The notes under the pieces are model-generated. The model saw only the letters and a program-made list of their open reading frames with translations, was not told the origin of the DNA and searched no databases. The position numbers and the translations under genes are program-made. Below, piece by piece: positions 60,486-64,000 of a stretch of DNA of 64,000 bases; position 1 is the stretch's first letter; each line of letters opens with the position of its first letter. This DNA comes from Streptomyces pyxinicus (GTDB lineage Bacteria; Actinomycetota; Actinomycetes; Streptomycetales; Streptomycetaceae): positions 186,001 through 250,000 of the forward strand of contig NZ_JANUGP010000005.1 of assembly GCF_024753135.1 (NCBI RefSeq), in the 5' to 3' direction.

Positions 60486-61502
60486 TTACGACTCCGCCAG
60501 GATCTGTCCGACGTACCGTGCCACTGCGCGTACCGCTCCCATCGTTCCCGGATAGTCCATGCGGGTCGGTCCGACCACGCCGAGCTTGGCAACCGCCTCG
60601 CCGCCCGAACCGTAACCGACCGACACCACTGAGGTGGAGTTGAGCCCCTCGTGGGCGTTCTCGTGCCCGATACGCACCATCACGCCCGGATCCTTGGCCT
60701 CGCCGAGGAGTTTGAGCAGCACCACGTGCTCCTCCAGAGCCTCCAGGACGGGCCGGATCGTGAGGGGGAAGTCATGCCCGAAGCGGGTGAGATTGGCGGT
60801 GCCGCCGATCATCAGCCGCTCCTCGTTCTCCTCGACCAGTGTCTCCAGCAGGGTGGAGAGCACCGTGGAGACCGTACCGCGGTCCTCCGGGTCGAAGGCG
60901 TCCGGCAGGTCCTCGACCAGCTTCGGCACATCGGCGAACCGGCGGGCCGCGACCCGGCTGTTCAGCCGCGCCCGCAGGTCCGCGAGCGCGCTCTCACCGA
61001 ACGGCGCCGGGCAGTCGACCATCCGCTGCTCGACCCGGCCGGTGTCCGTGATCAGCACGAGCATCAGGCGCGCCGGGGCGAGCGAGAGCAGTTCCACGTG
61101 CCGCACGGTGGACCGGGTCAGCGAGGGGTACTGCACGACGGCGACCTGCCGGGTGAGCTGCGCGAGCAGCCGCACCGTGCGGGCCACCACGTCGTCGAGG
61201 TCGACCGAGCCCTCCAGGAAGTTCTGGATGGCGCGGCGCTCGGGCGCGGTCATCGGCTTGACGCCGGCGAGCTTGTCCACGAACAGCCGGTAGCCCTTGT
61301 CGGTGGGGACGCGGCCGGCACTGGTGTGCGGCTGCGCGATGTACCCCTCGTCCTCCAGGGCCGCCATGTCGTTGCGGATGGTCGCCGGGGAGACGCCGAG
61401 GCCGTGCCGCTCGGTCAGCGCCTTGGAGCCGACCGGCTCCTCGGTGCCCACGTAGTCCTGGACGATGGCGCGCAGCACCTGCAGCCTGCGTTCACTCAGC
61501 AT
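60486..61502 (-). CDS. hrcA: Heat-inducible transcription repressor HrcA
   Basis: 338-residue repressor that binds CIRCE. N-terminal winged helix: [40 protein letters not shown]. The central GAF-like part and C-terminal [20 protein letters not shown] are typical. ATG 61502, with GGAGG nine bases upstream. It sits 56 bases downstream of a CIRCE element, so it autoregulates; GroEL normally assists its folding. Confidence 0.95.
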   Translation of the reverse strand: MLSERRLQVLRAIVQDYVGTEEPVGSKALTERHGLGVSPATIRNDMAALEDEGYIAQPHTSAGRVPTDKGYRLFVDKLAGVKPMTAPERRAIQNFLEGSVDLDDVVARTVRLLAQLTRQVAVVQYPSLTRSTVRHVELLSLAPARLMLVLITDTGRVEQRMVDCPAPFGESALADLRARLNSRVAARRFADVPKLVEDLPDAFDPEDRGTVSTVLSTLLETLVEENEERLMIGGTANLTRFGHDFPLTIRPVLEALEEHVVLLKLLGEAKDPGVMVRIGHENAHEGLNSTSVVSVGYGSGGEAVAKLGVVGPTRMDYPGTMGAVRAVARYVGQILAES

Positions 61503-61557
61503 CCGCGCGCACCTCCAGCACGTCGTCCCTCGTCCCCGCTCTTCCCGCGGGTCCCGT

Positions 61558-61584
61558 CTGGCACTCCCTCCGCGCGAGTGCCAG
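61558..61584 (-). promoter_or_regulatory. CIRCE operator
   Basis: CTGGCACTC-N9-GAGTGCCAG, a perfect 9-bp inverted repeat (61558-61566 and 61576-61584). The consensus is TTAGCACTC-N9-GAGTGCTAA. A possible -10 (TACACT on the minus strand) lies at 61598-61603. Repressed by HrcA, released on heat shock. Confidence 0.93.
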
Positions 61585-61681
61585 CGATCCCCGGCCCAGT
61601 GTACGGCCGTCGGGTACGGCCGGGGCAAGGTCGGTCCGGTCACGTACCGGCTCGTAGCGCCGGGGCCTATAGCGTCCCGGT

Positions 61682-62401
61682 ATGACGGTGACTTGGGAAG
61701 AGCTGGGGTGGGAGCGGCTGGCCGCCGGGGTGGGGCGGTGCCGGCTGCCCGGCTGGGACTGCACGGTGGGCCTCGTCCTCGGCCAGGGTACGGCGCTGAT
61801 GGTGGACGCCGGGTCGAGTCCGGCCGAGGGCGCCCGGCTGCGGGGCGCGGCCGAGCGGCTGGCCGGCGGCCGTGTGACCCATCTCGCGCTGACCCACCCG
61901 CACTTCGACCACGTCCTCGGGGCGCCGGCCCTCGCCGGGGCGGAGACGTACGCGGCGGTCGGGGTGGACGCCCTGTTCCGGCACCGGGCGGACGAGCTGC
62001 GCGCGGACGCGGTCCGGTACGGCCTGCCCGCCGCCGACGCCGAGGAGGCGGTGGACGCGCTCGTGCCGCCCCGCCACCCGGTGTCCGGCGAGTGGACGCT
62101 GGACCTCGGCGGCCGTCAGGCGCTGCTGGCGAACGTGGGTCCCGGGCACACCGCGCACGACCTGGCGGTGTTGGTACCGGGCAGCCCGGAGGTGGTGTTC
62201 TGCGGGGACCTGGTGGAGGAGTCGGACGCCCCGCAGGCGGGCCCGGACGCGGTGCCGTCCCGCTGGCCGGCCGCGCTCGACCGGCTGCTGGCGCTGGGCG
62301 GCGCGGACGCGCTGTACGTGCCGGGTCACGGAGCGGTGGTGGACGCGGCCTTCGTCCGACGGCAGCGCGACGAGCTGGCGGCGCGTTTCGGCGTGTCCTG
62401 A
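61682..62401 (+). CDS. Metallo-beta-lactamase-fold hydrolase
   Basis: 239 residues. Metal motif [11 protein letters not shown] (HxHxDH with Pro in the second place), [14 protein letters not shown] for the third His and FCGDLVEE for the bridging Asp. VPGHGAVVD gives the last His. Resembles glyoxalase-II-like hydrolases; the substrate is unknown. ATG 61682, divergent from hrcA. Confidence 0.87.
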   Translation: MTVTWEELGWERLAAGVGRCRLPGWDCTVGLVLGQGTALMVDAGSSPAEGARLRGAAERLAGGRVTHLALTHPHFDHVLGAPALAGAETYAAVGVDALFRHRADELRADAVRYGLPAADAEEAVDALVPPRHPVSGEWTLDLGGRQALLANVGPGHTAHDLAVLVPGSPEVVFCGDLVEESDAPQAGPDAVPSRWPAALDRLLALGGADALYVPGHGAVVDAAFVRRQRDELAARFGVS

Positions 62402-62435
62402 GCACGGCAGCACGGCTTCTCCTATCGTCATCCGA

Positions 62436-63245
62436 ATGCGCCAGTACTCCACCGACCTCACCCCGCCCTGGAAGAAGCCGAAGCCCGTGCCGGAGGTCCC
62501 GGCCGAGGCCGGCCTGGTGGTGGAGGAGCCCGGCAGCGGGTTCTGCGGGGCGGTGATCCGCTGCGAGGCGGGCACGGTGACGCTGGAGGACCGCTTCGGC
62601 AAGCACCGGGTGTTCCCGCTGGAGCCGCGCGGCTTCCTGCTGGAGGGCAGGGTGGTGACCCTGGTCCGGCCGCCGGCCGCGGCCCCGGCACGGCCCACCC
62701 GCACGGCGTCCGGCTCGGTGGCCGTGCCCGGCGCCCGCGCCCGGGTGGCCCGCGCCGGCCGCATCTACGTCGAGGGCCGGCACGACGCCGAGCTGGTGGA
62801 GAAGGTCTGGGGCGACGACCTGCGCGTCGAGGGCGTGGTCGTGGAGTACCTGGGGGGCGTGGACGACCTGCCGGGCATCGTCGCCGAGTTCGGCCCCGGT
62901 CCCGACGCCCGCCTCGGCGTGCTGGTGGACCACCTGCTGCCGGGCACGAAGGAGTGGCACATCGCCCGGTCGGTCACCAGCGAGCACGCGCTGGTCGTCG
63001 GCCACCCGTACATCGACATCTGGGAGGCGGTGAAGCCGGCCGCGGTGGGCATCGAGGCATGGCCCCGGGTGCCGCGCGGCCAGGACTGGAAGACGGGCGT
63101 GTGCCGGGCGCTGGGCTGGCCGGAGAACACGGGCGCGGTGTGGCAGGCCGTCCTCAAGCGCGTGACCTCGTACCGGGACCTGGAGCCCGAGCTGCTGGGC
63201 CGCGTCGAGGAACTCATCGACTTCGTGACGGCGCCGGAGGACTGA
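62436..63245 (+). CDS. DUF3097 family protein
   Basis: 269 residues. The N-terminal [20 protein letters not shown] and the TOPRIM-like core [60 protein letters not shown] mark the actinobacterial DUF3097 family. The acidic residues suggest a nucleic-acid-acting fold, but no activity is known. 34 bases after the hydrolase, possibly one transcript. Confidence 0.87.
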   Translation: MRQYSTDLTPPWKKPKPVPEVPAEAGLVVEEPGSGFCGAVIRCEAGTVTLEDRFGKHRVFPLEPRGFLLEGRVVTLVRPPAAAPARPTRTASGSVAVPGARARVARAGRIYVEGRHDAELVEKVWGDDLRVEGVVVEYLGGVDDLPGIVAEFGPGPDARLGVLVDHLLPGTKEWHIARSVTSEHALVVGHPYIDIWEAVKPAAVGIEAWPRVPRGQDWKTGVCRALGWPENTGAVWQAVLKRVTSYRDLEPELLGRVEELIDFVTAPED

Positions 63246-63254
63246 CCCCGGGGT

Positions 63255-64000
63255 TCAGTCCACCAGGTCCCGTACCACCGCGTCCGCGAGCAGCCGTCCA
63301 CGCAGGGTGAGGACGGCCCGGCCCGCGTCGTAGGAGCCGGCGGCGAGCAGGCCGTCCGCCAGGAAGCGCCGGGAGGCCGCCCGGCCCCCGGGCCTCAGCA
63401 GGGACAGCGGGACGCCCTCGCGCAGGCGCAGCTCCAGCAGGATCCGCTCGACGCGCCGGTCCTCCTCGGAGAGCAGCTCGCGGCCGGCGCCCGGTGAGCG
63501 CCCGGAGGCGAGGGCCGCCGCGTAGGCGCCGGGGTGCTTGACGTTCCACCAGCGCACCCCGCCGACGTGGGAGTGGGCGCCCGGACCCGCGCCCCACCAG
63601 TCGGCGCCGCGCCAGTACAGCTCGTTGTGCAGGCACCGCCCGGCCTCGGAGGTGGCCCAGTTGGACACCTCGTACCAGTCGAAGCCCGCCGCCGACAGGG
63701 TCTCCTCGGCGATCAGGTAGCGGTCGGCGTGCACGTCGTCGTCGGTCATGGGGACCTCGCCCCGGCGGACGCGGCGGGCGAGCTGGGTGCCCTCCTCGAC
63801 GATGAGCGCGTAGGCGCTGACGTGGTCGGGGCCCGCCGCGATCGCCGCGTCCAGGGAGGCCCGCCAGTCGTCGTCGCTCTCCCCCGGCGTGCCGTAGATC
63901 AGGTCGAGGTTGACGTGGTCGAAGCCGGCCGCGCGGGCCTCCGCCACGCACGCCTCGGGGCGCCCGGGGGTGTGGGTGCGGTCGAGGACCTTCAGCACGT
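63255..64000 (-). CDS. hemW: Radical SAM heme chaperone HemW, C-terminal part (5' end outside window)
   Basis: About 248 codons of the C-terminal two thirds; the radical SAM Cys motif lies beyond the window. FDHVNLDLIYGTPGESDDDW, GPDHVSAYALIVEEGTQLAR, YEVSNWATSEAGRCLHNELY, WRGADWWGAGPGAHSHVGGV RWW are characteristic. HemW delivers heme to respiratory enzymes and was formerly called coproporphyrinogen oxidase-like. Convergent with DUF3097, nine bases apart. Confidence 0.94.
   Translation of the reverse strand, partial: VLKVLDRTHTPGRPEACVAEARAAGFDHVNLDLIYGTPGESDDDWRASLDAAIAAGPDHVSAYALIVEEGTQLARRVRRGEVPMTDDDVHADRYLIAEETLSAAGFDWYEVSNWATSEAGRCLHNELYWRGADWWGAGPGAHSHVGGVRWWNVKHPGAYAAALASGRSPGAGRELLSEEDRRVERILLELRLREGVPLSLLRPGGRAASRRFLADGLLAAGSYDAGRAVLTLRGRLLADAVVRDLVD

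Noticed and set aside
60486..63005. 839-codon frame extending hrcA upstream
   Set aside because: Residues before MLSERRLQ are Pro/Arg-rich and run through the CIRCE operator and antisense to the hydrolase; the GGAGG-preceded ATG 61502 is the true start.

Overview
The window is a high-GC actinobacterial chromosome segment, almost certainly Streptomyces. Codon third positions are strongly G/C, GTG starts and 4-base start/stop overlaps are common, and the gene content is typical of that genus: tandem DUF397 next to a DUF5753-type HTH regulator, tricorn protease, an Rhs protein, HrcA/CIRCE with a second DnaJ, and DUF3097. The conserved gene order (glyS, znu/zur, uppS, recO, leuA, era, ybeY, phoH, rnz, tricorn, rsmE, dnaJ2, hrcA, hemW) places it in the chromosome core, with accessory inserts between the conserved blocks.

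Layout. 1-4.3 kb: 5' part of glyS, then a zinc importer operon (znuACB) and its repressor zur, with a Zur-like box over a probably leaderless znuA promoter. 4.4-10.1 kb: an accessory block with a YcxB-like membrane protein, a monooxygenase/alpha-beta-hydrolase pair, and a membrane exporter with a MarR regulator. 10.1-11.8 kb: uppS and recO. 11.8-14.6 kb: two tiny genes, an HTH regulator, a tandem DUF397 protein, and a PCMT-like methyltransferase of the kind found with ATP-grasp peptide systems. 14.9-22.7 kb: a 1132-residue secreted Rhs protein, followed by about 4.4 kb of lower-GC DNA in which broken pieces of the Rhs core alternate with at least thirteen tiny membrane-protein genes. This is the most unusual part of the window. 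22.75-23.2 kb: a MepB-like protein.

23.3-31 kb: a peptide-type ABC importer (SBP, permease, fused permease-ATPase, ATPase), then a NanA/DapA-type lyase and, convergent, a secreted sialidase. Together these read as a sialic-acid scavenging locus. 31.6-34.3 kb: a TerB-like zinc-ribbon protein and leuA, the latter with a Leu-rich leader peptide and attenuator-like hairpin. 34.5-39.9 kb: a protealysin-type M4 peptidase with an emfourin-type inhibitor, a Cys-rich secreted protein, an ECF sigma factor with a CU044_5270-type partner, and a GH1 glycosidase. 39.9-44.7 kb: the conserved era, deaminase-like, MmcQ, CorC-like, ybeY, phoH block. 44.7-45.7 kb: a gene-free kilobase with two sets of tandem repeats. 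45.7-49.1 kb: a glucarate catabolic operon (kdgD, gudD, PfkB kinase).

49.28-49.35 kb: an atypical tRNA-Gly(UCC) with its own terminator. 49.6-53.1 kb: an MFS transporter, an adenine/adenosine deaminase, rnz and a HIT protein. 53.2-59.2 kb: tricorn protease, a lipoprotein, a VOC protein, rsmE and a nitronate monooxygenase. 59.3-64 kb: the hrcA-dnaJ2 heat-shock operon under a CIRCE element, a metallo-beta-lactamase-fold hydrolase, DUF3097, and the 3' part of hemW. Starts and domains were judged by eye from the sequence; no database search was run.
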